64,000 nt of DNA from Dyadobacter tibetensis Y620-1 (GTDB lineage: Bacteria; Bacteroidota; Bacteroidia; Cytophagales; Spirosomataceae). Numbering within the stretch: position 1 is the first letter of the stretch; the number at the start of each line of letters is the position of its first letter. The position numbers were made by a program, and so were the translations under genes. The DNA is taken from positions 2,501-66,500 of the forward strand of contig NZ_AZQN01000011.1 of the NCBI RefSeq assembly GCF_000566685.1, written 5' to 3'. Positions 25,117-35,226 of this stretch are shown piece by piece. The notes under the pieces were generated by a model. That model ran no database searches. It was not told where the DNA came from and saw only the letters and a program-made list of their open reading frames with translations.

Positions 25117-28005
25117 TTATAATTTGTCCTTAAGGAAATCGGCCGTATGATTATCTTCTAGTTTGGCCATTTGCTCAGGGGTGCCTTCAAAGGTAAGGTA
25201 TCCGCCTCCATCTCCCCCTTCGGGCCCCAGGTCGATGATCCAGTCGGCACATTTGATAACTTCCATATTATGCTCGATCACGATTACACTATCCCCCTGC
25301 TCTACCAATGCATTGATGGCTTTAAGGAGTTTTTTTATATCGTGAAAATGAAGACCGGTAGTGGGCTCGTCAAAGATGAAGAGGGTTTTACCCTTATGAG
25401 CTCCCCCTTTTCCCAGGAAAGAGGCTAATTTTACCCTCTGCGCTTCCCCACCAGAAAGGGTATTGGATGACTGCCCTAAGCCGATATAGCCTAGTCCTAC
25501 CTGCTGCAAAGGTTTGAGCCTTTCCGTAAGTCTTGGTTCCTTGGCTTCGAAGAAGCTTATGGCCTCATCGACGGTCATATCCAGGATATCGGCTACATCT
25601 TTATCGTCGTATTTTACCTCCAGCACTTCTTGCTTAAATCGTCTACCATTACAGCCTTCACAGGTTAGGTATATATCGGCCATAAATTGCATTTCGATTT
25701 TTACCTGACCCTCACCCTGGCAAACCTCACATCTACCCCCATCCACATTAAAGGAGAAGTGGGAGGGTTTGTATCCTCTGGATTTTGCTAAAGGTCGCTC
25801 GGACATCATCTGTCGGATATGGTCGTATGCCTTAATGTAGGTGACAGGGTTGGAGCGGGATGACTTACCAATAGGATTTTGGTCGATCATCTCAATGGCC
25901 TCTATCCGGTCGAGGCTACCTGTAAGTTCGGTAAATCGGCCAACCTCTTCACTAAACTCCCCTTTGGCCCGCATCAGTGCCGGATATAGTATTTTTCGGA
26001 TTAGAGTGGATTTCCCCGAACCACTCACGCCTGTAACCACTGTGAGTGTATTGAGCGGAATGCGTACATTAATATCTTTGAGGTTATGTTCTCTGGCTCC
26101 TTTTACCTCTATAAAATGCAGGGCTTTTCGGCGGGAATATGGTACTTCTATCTGATCTTGATGTAAAAGGAAGCGCAGAGTATGGCTGGGTATTTCAGAT
26201 GTATATTCTGCCAGTTCTTCCTTATTCTGACTTTTTAGATCCTGCCAGCTTCCCTGGAAAATAAGCGATCCTCCCCCCGTTCCAGCCTCGGGTCCGATGT
26301 CTATAATCTGATCGGCGGCATGCATGACCTCTTCTTCATGCTCCACTACAATTACAGTATTTCCCAGGTCTCGCAGCGACTCCAGAACCCCTACGAGGCG
26401 CTTCGTATCCCTTGGATGAAGCCCGATGCTTGGTTCGTCTAAGATATACATAGATCCTACCAGCGCACTGCCAAGGGAGGTGGCTAGCTTAATACGTTGG
26501 AATTCTCCACCTGACAGACTGTTGGTAAGTCTATTAAGGGTTAGATACCCCAGACCTACCCGACACATGTATTCCAACCGCGATTCAATTTCTGTCAAAA
26601 TGCGTTTGGCTACTTGTCTGTCATTCTCAGATAGTTCTAATTCGTTAAAAAATCTAGATACTTCATGAATGGGCATGAGCACTAGGTCAGTAATAGAACT
26701 CCCCCCCACTTTGACATAAGAAGCATCCTGACGTAGCCTGGAGCCACGGCACTCCGGACAGGTCGTGCGGCCGCGGTATCTGGAGAGCATAACCCGATAT
26801 TGAATTTTATGCGTTTGCTTTTCAAGTTCTGCTATAAATCCATTAATTCCGGTAAAATATTGGTTACCCGACCATAATAAGTCTCGCTGCTCTTGGGTGA
26901 GATCTTTATATGGGCGATGTATAGGGAAATCGAATTTATCTGCCGCCCTGACAAGTGGTGTCAGCCATTCACTCATTTTTTCAGTGCGCCATGGAGCAAT
27001 GGCACCTTCATAGACCGATAATGATTTGTCGGGAATGACCAGGTCCGGGTCTATGCCCAGTATTTTCCCAAAGCCTTCGCATCGCTTGCAGGCCCCGTAA
27101 GGGTTGTTAAAGCTAAACAAATTGACCGAGGGCTCTTCGAATACGATTCCATCGAGTTCGAATTTATCAGAATAGGTACTGCGGTTTCCACCATATACCT
27201 GGACGATACAAATTCCTTCTCCTTCAAAAAATGCCGTCTGAACCGAATCAGAGATTCGATATTGGGTGTCTTCATCCTCATGACGTACGCTGGCTCTATC
27301 GATCAGTACAAAAAGCTCAGCTTCTGTTTCCAGTAGGTCTTTTTTTTCCAGTAATTCTTCTATTTCAATCACCTCACCGTTCCTAATCACCCTATTATAT
27401 CCTTTGGATAATAGCAAACCCAGCTCTATTTCCAATGATCGTCCCGATCTAATGATAAGCGGGGTTTGAATGAGCACCCGAGTCCCTTCCTCAAGAGACA
27501 GTATATCATTGACCACATCGGTCACTGTATCTTTCTGTACCTGTTGTCCCGACACTGGAGAAAAAGTATGACCTACTCGGGCAAATAAAAGCTTCAGATA
27601 ATCATAAATCTCTGTGGAGGTCCCCACTGTGGAGCGTGGATTTCTCGTGTTTACCTTTTGCTCTATGGCAATCGCTGGAGAAATGCCTTTGATATATTCC
27701 ACGGCAGGTTTTTCCATGCGCCCCAGAAATTGACGGGCATAGCTGCTCAAACTCTCCACATACATGCGTTGTCCTTCAGCAAATAAGGTATCGAAGGCCA
27801 GAGAGGACTTCCCTGATCCCGACAACCCGGTGATAACGACCAATTTGTTGCGAGGAATAGCTACATCCAGATTCTTCAGATTGTTAACATTGGCTCCTTT
27901 AATCAAAATATAGGATCGCGGATCTAAAGTGTTAAACTCGGAGGCCTCGATGCGGGGCAGGGTCAATAATGTCATACGGATTTTACTGGTCAATAGCTGG
28001 GTCAA
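25117..28005 (-). CDS. uvrA: UvrABC excinuclease subunit A
   Basis: This is the DNA-damage recognition ATPase of nucleotide excision repair. Its 962 residues have two ABC-type ATPase halves: Walker A GLSGSGKSSLAFD (about 58-70) and GVSGSGKSTLIRK, with signatures LSGGEFQRIKLA and LSGGEAQRVKLA. Zinc fingers CKRCxGFG...CPECRGSR and CEVCQGEG...CEGCNGRR are intact. It starts at MTQLLTSKIRM, with a second ATG at codon 11 as the alternative start. It stands alone, with uvrB and uvrC elsewhere. Confidence 0.97.
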   Translation of the reverse strand: MTQLLTSKIRMTLLTLPRIEASEFNTLDPRSYILIKGANVNNLKNLDVAIPRNKLVVITGLSGSGKSSLAFDTLFAEGQRMYVESLSSYARQFLGRMEKPAVEYIKGISPAIAIEQKVNTRNPRSTVGTSTEIYDYLKLLFARVGHTFSPVSGQQVQKDTVTDVVNDILSLEEGTRVLIQTPLIIRSGRSLEIELGLLLSKGYNRVIRNGEVIEIEELLEKKDLLETEAELFVLIDRASVRHEDEDTQYRISDSVQTAFFEGEGICIVQVYGGNRSTYSDKFELDGIVFEEPSVNLFSFNNPYGACKRCEGFGKILGIDPDLVIPDKSLSVYEGAIAPWRTEKMSEWLTPLVRAADKFDFPIHRPYKDLTQEQRDLLWSGNQYFTGINGFIAELEKQTHKIQYRVMLSRYRGRTTCPECRGSRLRQDASYVKVGGSSITDLVLMPIHEVSRFFNELELSENDRQVAKRILTEIESRLEYMCRVGLGYLTLNRLTNSLSGGEFQRIKLATSLGSALVGSMYILDEPSIGLHPRDTKRLVGVLESLRDLGNTVIVVEHEEEVMHAADQIIDIGPEAGTGGGSLIFQGSWQDLKSQNKEELAEYTSEIPSHTLRFLLHQDQIEVPYSRRKALHFIEVKGAREHNLKDINVRIPLNTLTVVTGVSGSGKSTLIRKILYPALMRAKGEFSEEVGRFTELTGSLDRIEAIEMIDQNPIGKSSRSNPVTYIKAYDHIRQMMSERPLAKSRGYKPSHFSFNVDGGRCEVCQGEGQVKIEMQFMADIYLTCEGCNGRRFKQEVLEVKYDDKDVADILDMTVDEAISFFEAKEPRLTERLKPLQQVGLGYIGLGQSSNTLSGGEAQRVKLASFLGKGGAHKGKTLFIFDEPTTGLHFHDIKKLLKAINALVEQGDSVIVIEHNMEVIKCADWIIDLGPEGGDGGGYLTFEGTPEQMAKLEDNHTADFLKDKL

Positions 28006-28134
28006 TTCAATTTAACCCTTAACTGGTAATTAACCCAAAAATCGTTCCTTTAGTTTAGCTTTCCTAGAAAGAGATGACCATAGACTGGAAAATGGATGCT
28101 CATAATGGCCATTTACTTGTACTGCAAGACCATT

Positions 28135-29676
28135 TTACTCTTTAAGACGCGCCAGAATTAACCCATATTTTTCATAATATACCTGAGCAATATTTTTCAT
28201 ATCTAGGCTTGCCTTACGCGCAAAGACGGTCTCTCCGGGTTCGGGCTTTCTTTCTGATGCAAATTGTTTAGAATAAAAATGAAAACTAGGCGTATAATGA
28301 TTAAGTACGATAATATTCGTAAGTCCTTTCTCCTGTGCCACCAAGGCTGCTTCCTTAACCGGCATCTGTAGGAGAAGACCGAGCCGGGGCATCCATACGA
28401 CGTTAATGGTCACCAAAAATACTAGGCCCAGAAGGGTGGCCCTCAGCTCCAATGGGGCCTTGGAAGACCACCATACTCCAACTAAGATTATTACCAGTCC
28501 CGCCATCCATAGAATATAATAATGCCCAAATACACTGGCGGCTCCCTTCATCACATCCAAGGCATATTCATCTTGAATATAGTTAGTGACAAACGGGAGT
28601 ACGAAGGGGATCGTAGCCAGAATAATGAGTAGTAGAATACTGGGCCAAAACATAACTGGGCGCTTATTCTGCTCCATAAACTTGCCTCCAATCACACATA
28701 AAGGTGTGTAACCATAGATGATATAATGATGTAATTTGGTACCTGACAGAGAAAACAGGACGAAAACAAAAAGGAACCAAATGAGAAGGAACGAAAACCA
28801 TCGGTCGGAGAAAAGCTTGCCTAGGGGGCGTAGGGATTGAAGTATGACTCCTGTAAAAGGCATAAGTCCTAGTAATAATATCGGAACGAAGTACCAGATG
28901 CTTCCGTAGTGCCCTTCAAATGCAGTCTGGAAACGGTTGACATTATGAGAGAGAAAAAAACCTTCAATAAAGCGCATTCCAGAAGTCTGGTAGGCCAAGA
29001 GGTACCAGGGGCCCGCTATTAGGAGAAAAATCAGAATTCCCAAGGGGCTAAGGAGTTTAGGAATCAGTTTCCACTGTCGGTGAAGAAGGATATAAAGAAC
29101 AAATGTCGATCCGGGAACCAGAAGGGCAATGGGCCCTTTGGCCAGAAAACCTATGGCACTAAGAAAATAGCCTATCCAGACCCAATATTTAGAGCCATTT
29201 GCGGATCCCTTATAAAGGCTGAACATGGTCCCTGCCAGACAGGCATTCAATAATGAATCGGCTAGGGCGGCCTTCCCAATAATAGTGATTTGAAGGGAGG
29301 ATGCGGCTATAAGCGTAGCGAAGAAGGCCGCTCGTTCGCCGAGTTTTCGTTTAGTAAAGTAATAAATAAAATACATCCACAATAGGGCTGCCAGCGCTGA
29401 GGGTAGTCTAATAGCCATTTCATTCCAGCCGAGTACTGCAGTGCTGGCATACTGAAGCCAATTGGTAAGAGGAGGTTTATCGAAACGTTGTTCCTGATTG
29501 ACAAAGGTTGAAATGAAGTCATTTCGGAGAACCATTTCCCGGGTGCCTTCAGCAAAGAATGCTTCGTCTTCATCAAAGAGTGGGGCCTGCCCTAGTCCCC
29601 AGAGGAAACTAAAACCCACAAATAATAATATAAATATCTTTCGACTTAAAGGGGTAAATGCGATCATAGCTGTCAT
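28135..29676 (-). CDS. GT39-family (ArnT-like) glycosyltransferase
   Basis: This integral membrane enzyme of about 513 residues has roughly a dozen hydrophobic segments. The first periplasmic loop carries the acidic ArnT/PMT motif PLFDEDEAFFAEGTREM. GT39 enzymes use polyprenyl-phosphate sugars to glycosylate lipid A or other periplasmic targets. I place the start at 29676, 66 codons inside the longest frame, because its ATG overlaps the stop of the upstream PAP2 gene (TAATG) and the upstream codons match no membrane protein. It is the last gene of a three-gene operon. Confidence 0.85.
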   Translation of the reverse strand: MTAMIAFTPLSRKIFILLFVGFSFLWGLGQAPLFDEDEAFFAEGTREMVLRNDFISTFVNQEQRFDKPPLTNWLQYASTAVLGWNEMAIRLPSALAALLWMYFIYYFTKRKLGERAAFFATLIAASSLQITIIGKAALADSLLNACLAGTMFSLYKGSANGSKYWVWIGYFLSAIGFLAKGPIALLVPGSTFVLYILLHRQWKLIPKLLSPLGILIFLLIAGPWYLLAYQTSGMRFIEGFFLSHNVNRFQTAFEGHYGSIWYFVPILLLGLMPFTGVILQSLRPLGKLFSDRWFSFLLIWFLFVFVLFSLSGTKLHHYIIYGYTPLCVIGGKFMEQNKRPVMFWPSILLLIILATIPFVLPFVTNYIQDEYALDVMKGAASVFGHYYILWMAGLVIILVGVWWSSKAPLELRATLLGLVFLVTINVVWMPRLGLLLQMPVKEAALVAQEKGLTNIIVLNHYTPSFHFYSKQFASERKPEPGETVFARKASLDMKNIAQVYYEKYGLILARLKE

Positions 29677-30320
29677 TAAAAGCGGAGTAAACCGCGATCG
29701 AGGTCTCCTTTGGCAAAATTGGTGGCGAAGCGTTCTACCAGAATTAGGGAGGCAACGGCAAATACTCCACCAGTCATAGCACCTACCCAGACATCGGCGG
29801 GGAAGTGTGCTAATAAATACATCCTTGTAAAGGCGACCAGGGTAGCAGCCATGAGGCAGGCTCCCTGAATCCATTTTGGACGGCTATAAAGGGCAATAGT
29901 CATAAAGAGCGCAAAGGCTGAGGTCGTATGGCCAGAAGGAAAGCTCCCGTGCTGAAGCAGCGTTACATCTGGAATCAGATGCATGTTGGGGAGGTGCGAG
30001 GCTAGCACTACAGGCGGTCGAAGGGCTTGTGTGAAAACCATTCGCTTGAGAAACTGCACGAATAATCCAGAAAATAAATAAGATATCAAGATACAGCCCC
30101 CTAGCCGGTAGGAAATCAGGAGCGTCAAGATTCCAATAATGATGCAAAAAATACCGTCTCCTAAATGGGTAAGGTAGGGCATGGTGGCGTCGAAAATTGG
30201 ATTCCAGGCATCATTAATTGCAAACAGTATTTGATTTTGCCCGAAAATGGCCTGTGCAATTCCTAAAATAATCCATATACTAAAGAAAAATAGTAGAAAT
30301 CTGCGCTTGGCGGGGATCAT
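29676..30320 (-). CDS. PAP2-family membrane phosphatase
   Basis: The 214-residue membrane protein has six predicted helices and the three PAP2 motifs: KRMVFTQALRPP (C1), GSFPSGHTTSAF (C2, PSGH) and RMYLLAHFPADVWVGA (C3). These enzymes dephosphorylate lipid phosphates such as undecaprenyl pyrophosphate. The gene overlaps the GT39 gene by one base and starts 2 bases after the nicotinamidase-like gene. A polyprenyl-phosphate recycling partner for the GT39 enzyme is a reasonable inference. Confidence 0.9.
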   Translation of the reverse strand: MIPAKRRFLLFFFSIWIILGIAQAIFGQNQILFAINDAWNPIFDATMPYLTHLGDGIFCIIIGILTLLISYRLGGCILISYLFSGLFVQFLKRMVFTQALRPPVVLASHLPNMHLIPDVTLLQHGSFPSGHTTSAFALFMTIALYSRPKWIQGACLMAATLVAFTRMYLLAHFPADVWVGAMTGGVFAVASLILVERFATNFAKGDLDRGLLRF

Positions 30321-30322
30321 GG

Positions 30323-31111
30323 CTAATGGAGATATAGTTGTGAGGATGTGGTGAAGCTGGCCCCTTTAGCCAGATCAAATATAGGTTGAGCATTATGTTC
30401 GAAGTTGGTAACGTCCGACATGCAGTCCGTCAGAATAACGAGCTTGGATACTAGCTCTGGAGCATGATCTATGATCTGCCGGATGCTGGTGGCTACGCAG
30501 TGAGAGCGGGCTTCGCCACAGATTAGTATGCGATCGAATCCTGACAGATGGTTAAGAAGACCCCGGTTCAGCTCTGTTTCTGAGTCACCAGGAACTGGTA
30601 TTTGTGCTCTGAAAATTCCAAAATGTTCACTCAGGGGATTTATCCCTTTATATATAGGGGTATAATCCCGCCCCACCCGATGTGTCCAAGCCAATAGAGC
30701 GTTGGATATACTTTCATCCAGCGCAGCTCCTGGCGTTCCCGCAAGGCAATGCTCAGGCCATATAATATGATGGAAACCCTTCTGCTCCTCTAGTTTTTTT
30801 AAATATTGGAGTACATAAGGTGCATGGTAGCGAGGCGTCCAGCGCCCTTCTTGCACCGCTTGTGCCGTAATAGTCGTGAAAGGAGCTATGGAATTGCCGT
30901 TTGGATCCTCCCAGAACATAGGGTGAGCGATGTCCATTACCCGATGGGTGTCCAGCGATACGAAAATCTCTGTAAGGGCTTGCCCATGTTGGTTGATAAG
31001 GCCTGCGATGCGGAGTACATCCTGTTCAGCCCCGGGAACGAACAGTGCTCCATTAGGGCTGCAAAAGTCAAATTGTGCATCAATGATTAATAAGGCGGTT
31101 TTCGTGTCCAT
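30323..31111 (-). CDS. Nicotinamidase-like cysteine hydrolase (isochorismatase superfamily)
   Basis: The 262-residue protein matches nicotinamidase/pyrazinamidase in pattern. It has the acidic residue in LLIIDAQFDFC (Asp11), metal ligands in SLDTHRVMDIAHP, the family block WPEHCLAGTPGAALDES and the nucleophile Cys in LICGEARSHCVATSI. The likely reaction is nicotinamide to nicotinate in NAD recycling, but a related amide substrate is possible. It is first in a tight operon with PAP2 and GT39. The combination is not an obvious pathway. Confidence 0.82.
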   Translation of the reverse strand: MDTKTALLIIDAQFDFCSPNGALFVPGAEQDVLRIAGLINQHGQALTEIFVSLDTHRVMDIAHPMFWEDPNGNSIAPFTTITAQAVQEGRWTPRYHAPYVLQYLKKLEEQKGFHHIIWPEHCLAGTPGAALDESISNALLAWTHRVGRDYTPIYKGINPLSEHFGIFRAQIPVPGDSETELNRGLLNHLSGFDRILICGEARSHCVATSIRQIIDHAPELVSKLVILTDCMSDVTNFEHNAQPIFDLAKGASFTTSSQLYLH

Positions 31112-31201
31112 CTGACATTAAGGGGTTGGTGAATAAACCCTTAAAGATCCAAATTTCCGAAAACAAAATTCAAGGCAGATTAGTAGGAAGTTAAAAGATT
31201 G

Positions 31202-31753
31202 TTAAGATTGTATGTCTCGAGGCAGGCCCAGTTGTTGGGCATACCCTTTAGAACAGAGCGTAAAAAGCAGAGTAAGCATCCGATTCAAATCAGAGATATA
31301 ATCAATCCGATAGTCTGGGTCGAGGCGATTGAAGGCATTTATAACAGTCTGGGCCTTTTTGGCCAGATATAAGGCGCATTTATCGGCTCTGGACGAATAG
31401 GTTCTTAACATATTCTGGTTCTCTTCCATAAATCGGAGTAAGAGAAACAAGTTCATATCCAGAGCTGCAGGCTTGTCTTTGGTCACCTTAACATGATAAG
31501 AGATCATCCCGCTTATATCTCGCATATCCATCATCAGCCAGCCAGGGGTACCATGATCCCCCTGAGCGCTTCTCTCTATTCTGTCGCGGATTTCCTCCCG
31601 CCTATCATCCAGTGTGAGGCCTTCTTCCAATAATTCATAATGAAGCTTGTCTACTAAAACCTTGTCTTTGGCGATCAATCGGAGTAAAATTTTGTCTTTC
31701 TCCTTTGTGGGCATTTGTAGAATCGCCTTTTTTAGAGCGTCAGGTAAGGCCAT
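31202..31753 (-). CDS. Uncharacterised helical protein (183 aa)
   Basis: This is a soluble, highly charged, all-helical-looking protein with no recognised domain, signal peptide or membrane segment. A short amphipathic N-terminus (MALPDALKKAILQMPTKEKDK) leads into helices with many Asp/Arg. Sequence quality and lone position argue for a real gene. I recall similar unannotated proteins in Cytophagales, but I cannot name a family. It lies 90 bases upstream of the nicotinamidase-like operon. Confidence 0.7.
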   Translation of the reverse strand: MALPDALKKAILQMPTKEKDKILLRLIAKDKVLVDKLHYELLEEGLTLDDRREEIRDRIERSAQGDHGTPGWLMMDMRDISGMISYHVKVTKDKPAALDMNLFLLLRFMEENQNMLRTYSSRADKCALYLAKKAQTVINAFNRLDPDYRIDYISDLNRMLTLLFTLCSKGYAQQLGLPRDIQS

Positions 31754-32044
31754 GGTACTAATTGGTAATATTATGAATTTAAAAAATTGCGTAAGTATAG
31801 TTCCTCATAGTGAAATAATCAATTAATTTTCTCCTACCATACATTCGGATCCTGGGTAGATAACTGTGCCAAAGGTATAATGGTCATCCTTTTTATATAA
31901 ATGTGTGGCATATGGCTGTAAGGCCTTGACCGTTAGCGAATAATAACCAATATTGAAAAAAATACAACAGACTTAAATTTCATAAACTTAATAAATGCGT
32001 CTAAATTGCATTTTTTTTCACTCCAACGACAATTATAGGGTTTT

Positions 32045-33022
32045 ATGATATCAGTGGCCATGTGCACTTATGGAGGGGAAAAGTTTCTGCCCCTACAACT
32101 TGAAAGCATTGCGAAGCAAACGGTCCAGGTAGATGAATTAGTGGTATGTGATGACCGTTCTAAAGATAACACCCTTGCCGTTTTAAAAGCCTTCGCAGAG
32201 AAGGTGACTTTTCCGGTTCGTATCATTCAGAACGAAGACAATCTAGGTTCTACCCGGAACTTTGAGAAATGTTTGTCTTTATGTCAGGGAGAGTTTATTT
32301 TGCTTACCGACCAGGATGATATTTGGAGAGAAGACCGGGTAGCAAAACAAATAGGATTCTTAAAAAAACATACAGACCAGGATGCCGTATTCTCGAATGC
32401 GATGATGATCGATGATGACTCCAGGCCTACTGGCAAGAGCATTTGGGAGGAAATAGAATTTGACAAGGAAAAGCAACATAAATGGAAACAGGGCAAGGCC
32501 CATGAAATACTGTTCAATGGATTTGTAGTGACAGGGGCCACTCTGGCTATTCGGAGCAGTTGTTTGGAACGGTTGATGCCCTTCCCCACCCATGTGCCCG
32601 ATCTTATTCATGATGCATGGATTGCGATGATACTGGGACTTGAGAACAAAATTTCATTTATAAATGAAAACCTGATTAGCTACCGGATTCATGCGAGTCA
32701 ACAAGTAGGATTTGGTAGTAAAACGGAATACATTAGCCTTAAGGAGCGCATGTCCCGGGATCGCCAGGAAAAATTAATTCCTCTGAAAGCCAAGGCGGAC
32801 AAGCTTAATGGGTTATACTTATTACTCCGATCCATCTCCTTTGTCCCCAGAGAGAAGTTGATCAAGTTATATCTGGCCAAGCGTCATTTTGAGCGAAGGT
32901 CTTCTCTACCCAATAACAGGCTCTTGAGAGTAGTTCCCATCGTCAACCAGGTTCTGCGGGGCAATTATCAATTTAGTAGTAAGGATTGGTGGATACCTGC
33001 TATTGGCGATTTGTTGGAATAA
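32045..33022 (+). CDS. Family 2 glycosyltransferase
   Basis: The 325-residue GT-A enzyme has the nucleotide-sugar site ISVAMCTYGGEKFLPLQLESI at the very N-terminus, VVCDDRSKDNT, and the DxD metal site LTDQDDIW (about 94-101). The acceptor part AVFSNAMMID is as in rhamnosyl-/fucosyl-type GT2 enzymes. There is no membrane domain. It adds one sugar to a surface polysaccharide or glycoprotein. It is followed 9 bases later by a DUF5672 gene, so the two form an operon. Confidence 0.9.
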   Translation: MISVAMCTYGGEKFLPLQLESIAKQTVQVDELVVCDDRSKDNTLAVLKAFAEKVTFPVRIIQNEDNLGSTRNFEKCLSLCQGEFILLTDQDDIWREDRVAKQIGFLKKHTDQDAVFSNAMMIDDDSRPTGKSIWEEIEFDKEKQHKWKQGKAHEILFNGFVVTGATLAIRSSCLERLMPFPTHVPDLIHDAWIAMILGLENKISFINENLISYRIHASQQVGFGSKTEYISLKERMSRDRQEKLIPLKAKADKLNGLYLLLRSISFVPREKLIKLYLAKRHFERRSSLPNNRLLRVVPIVNQVLRGNYQFSSKDWWIPAIGDLLE

Positions 33023-33031
33023 AATAAAGCT

Positions 33032-33796
33032 ATGCCATCTAAATTTATCTCTTTGAACCCACCCGTTGCGGTGGTAATACCCGTCTATAAGTCTCAACTT
33101 ACGGTATCCGAGCGTATATCGCTTGAGCAGTGTATCAAGATACTCTCAGCCTATCCTATTATAGTGGCCAAACCTCAGAGTTTATGCTTATCGAATCTCT
33201 TGGCCGAGTATCCTAATTTAGAGACTGTGTCTTTTGAAGACCGATATTTTAGCAACATAGCGGGATATAACGCTTTACTTATTTCTCCTCATTTCTATGG
33301 AATGTTCAGAATGTACGAGTTCGTTCTGATCTACCAGCTCGATGCCTATGTCTTTCGAGATGAGCTGGAGCAATGGTGTGAAGCGGGCTACGATTATATT
33401 GGTGCACCCTCCTTGCATCATACTGCTTTCGATTCTCTTTCAGAAATGGAGGCCGCTACTTTCTCCAATGCTCTGAGTACACATCGAATTGTGCTTAATG
33501 GTGGGCTGTCGCTTCGGCGGATTCCGGCTATTCTTCGTTACCTGAGCATTTACAATATATTTTATCCGGTCTGGAAAGGCAACGAGGACATGCTTTTCTC
33601 TCAGGATGCTACCCGCCTCATGCCCATGAAGTTATTTTTAAAAACACCTACCTGGAAAAAGGCCCTGCATTTTGCTTTTGAAAAGAGTCCTGCCGCTTCA
33701 TATGCGCTTACCGGCGGACAATTGCCTTTTGCCTGCCATGCCTGGGAACGTTATGACCCTTCTTTCTGGTTGACCCATATTCATACGAATGGGTAG
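33032..33796 (+). CDS. DUF5672 family glycosyltransferase-like protein
   Basis: The 254-residue product has the DUF5672 start PVAVVIPVYKSQLTVSERISLEQC and the acidic motif IYQLDAYVFRDELEQWC, followed by GYDYIGAPSLH. NGGLSLRR and GNEDMLFS come near the C-terminus, resembling GT-A folds. Its sugar specificity is unknown. Co-transcription with the GT2 gene upstream suggests the same glycan. Confidence 0.85.
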   Translation: MPSKFISLNPPVAVVIPVYKSQLTVSERISLEQCIKILSAYPIIVAKPQSLCLSNLLAEYPNLETVSFEDRYFSNIAGYNALLISPHFYGMFRMYEFVLIYQLDAYVFRDELEQWCEAGYDYIGAPSLHHTAFDSLSEMEAATFSNALSTHRIVLNGGLSLRRIPAILRYLSIYNIFYPVWKGNEDMLFSQDATRLMPMKLFLKTPTWKKALHFAFEKSPAASYALTGGQLPFACHAWERYDPSFWLTHIHTNG

Positions 33797-33878
33797 GGGG
33801 TTTAACAATTTTTAACAAACTATAACCCATTAATTGTCGTTTTTTGTAGGTATCGTCAACATATCAGTAACGAGAACC

Positions 33879-35117
33879 ATGAAATTTAGGACTTATATTA
33901 CCGCAGTACTTTTCAGCATTGCTCTCTTTACCCAAGCCCTTGGGCAGGTAACAGAGTCGCCCCGAGTAGAGGAGCGCTCGGTGCAGGATGTGAGTATAAA
34001 AAAAGTAGAGCTCACGGATCAATACACCATTATTTATCTTCAATACATTGACCGCCAGAGAGAGGCTCCCGGGCTCCCGTTTCCGGGCATGAAGAGCCAA
34101 GGAGCGTCTATCTGGCTCGATCCGGAAACTCGACTCTACAAGCCCGGAGAAATAAATACAAAATTCAAGCTCATCAAGGCCGAAAATATACCCACCAAAT
34201 CGGATCGCATGCCAGTAAAAGGTGGGCAGGTCGTAGATTTTGTGGCCTATTTTGAGAGGCTTACTCCTGGAATAGAGGTATTTGACTTCTATGAAGGGCG
34301 GGCTACCAATCCTGGGGAGCGCACCTGGAATTTTTATGGGGTACATATTAAAAACCCCAAAAACAGGATTTCGGAGAAGCCCGCCAAGCTTCCTGAAAAA
34401 CCCAAGCCTGTAACACCAGAAAAGGCCGAGCCATTAGAAAAACCCAGGGAGCCTGAGCTGATAGAGAATCCCGAAGAATTAGATGAAAAAAGGATGCTGT
34501 CGGAGCCAAGTTTTGGGCAACTGCAAGGGACCGTGTATGATGCCGTCACCAATGAGCCCTTGACAGCTTCGATTCAATATGTTGAAAACGGAGATTCCCT
34601 GACTATCTACTCCAGTTCCGGCTCCTTCAGGGTTGGGGTGGATCTTTCTAAAACCTATTCATTTCAGGTAGCTGCAAAGGGATACTTTGGCGAATCACTA
34701 GAGCTTAATCCTAAAGACTCATCGGGTCATCAGCTTTTCAATAAGAATATTTACCTACGCCCCATACAGGTTGGGGCTTCCATGGCGATGGGTAATATTT
34801 ATTTTGAGACGGGAAAGTACGGCTTATTACCTGAATCTTTTCCGGAATTGCAACGACTGCTCAACTTGATGAAGGACAATCCTGGGCTAGGGATTCGGAT
34901 AGAGGGGCATACAGATAATGTAGGGGACTTTGATAAAAATCTGGAGCTTTCGAAGCAACGTGCGGAAGCGGTAAAGGGCTATCTGGTTTCCAAGGGCGTG
35001 AAGCCTGAGCGCATAGAAGCGAGGGGTTACGGATCCACCCGACCCATTGCCAAAGATCAGTCCGAGGCCGAGCGTAGTCGTAACAGAAGGGTCGAAGTGG
35101 TAATAACTCAAGAATAA
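33879..35117 (+). CDS. OmpA-family outer-membrane protein
   Basis: I start the gene at 33879, where the protein has a clean signal peptide (MKFRTYITAVLFSIALFTQALG). The longest frame begins 15 codons earlier. The mature protein of about 390 residues has a beta-rich N-terminal domain, a Pro/Glu/Lys-rich linker (about 165-205) and a carboxypeptidase-regulatory-like domain (LQGTVYDAVTNEPLTASIQYVEN). A C-terminal OmpA peptidoglycan-binding domain ends it (IEGHTDNVGDFDKNLELSKQ...RGYGSTRP). It anchors the outer membrane to peptidoglycan. It lies just upstream of the ribosomal rpmH unit but has a separate promoter arrangement. Confidence 0.88.
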   Translation: MKFRTYITAVLFSIALFTQALGQVTESPRVEERSVQDVSIKKVELTDQYTIIYLQYIDRQREAPGLPFPGMKSQGASIWLDPETRLYKPGEINTKFKLIKAENIPTKSDRMPVKGGQVVDFVAYFERLTPGIEVFDFYEGRATNPGERTWNFYGVHIKNPKNRISEKPAKLPEKPKPVTPEKAEPLEKPREPELIENPEELDEKRMLSEPSFGQLQGTVYDAVTNEPLTASIQYVENGDSLTIYSSSGSFRVGVDLSKTYSFQVAAKGYFGESLELNPKDSSGHQLFNKNIYLRPIQVGASMAMGNIYFETGKYGLLPESFPELQRLLNLMKDNPGLGIRIEGHTDNVGDFDKNLELSKQRAEAVKGYLVSKGVKPERIEARGYGSTRPIAKDQSEAERSRNRRVEVVITQE

Positions 35118-35226
35118 TTGCTTAGTTTTGTCGGCTTGTTAGGGTATTTTTCTGCGAAATACAGAACCTAAATTAGGTTTACTTCGCTCTTTAAAGCCCT
35201 ATCCCTCAGTTTTTTTTGATAAGTAT

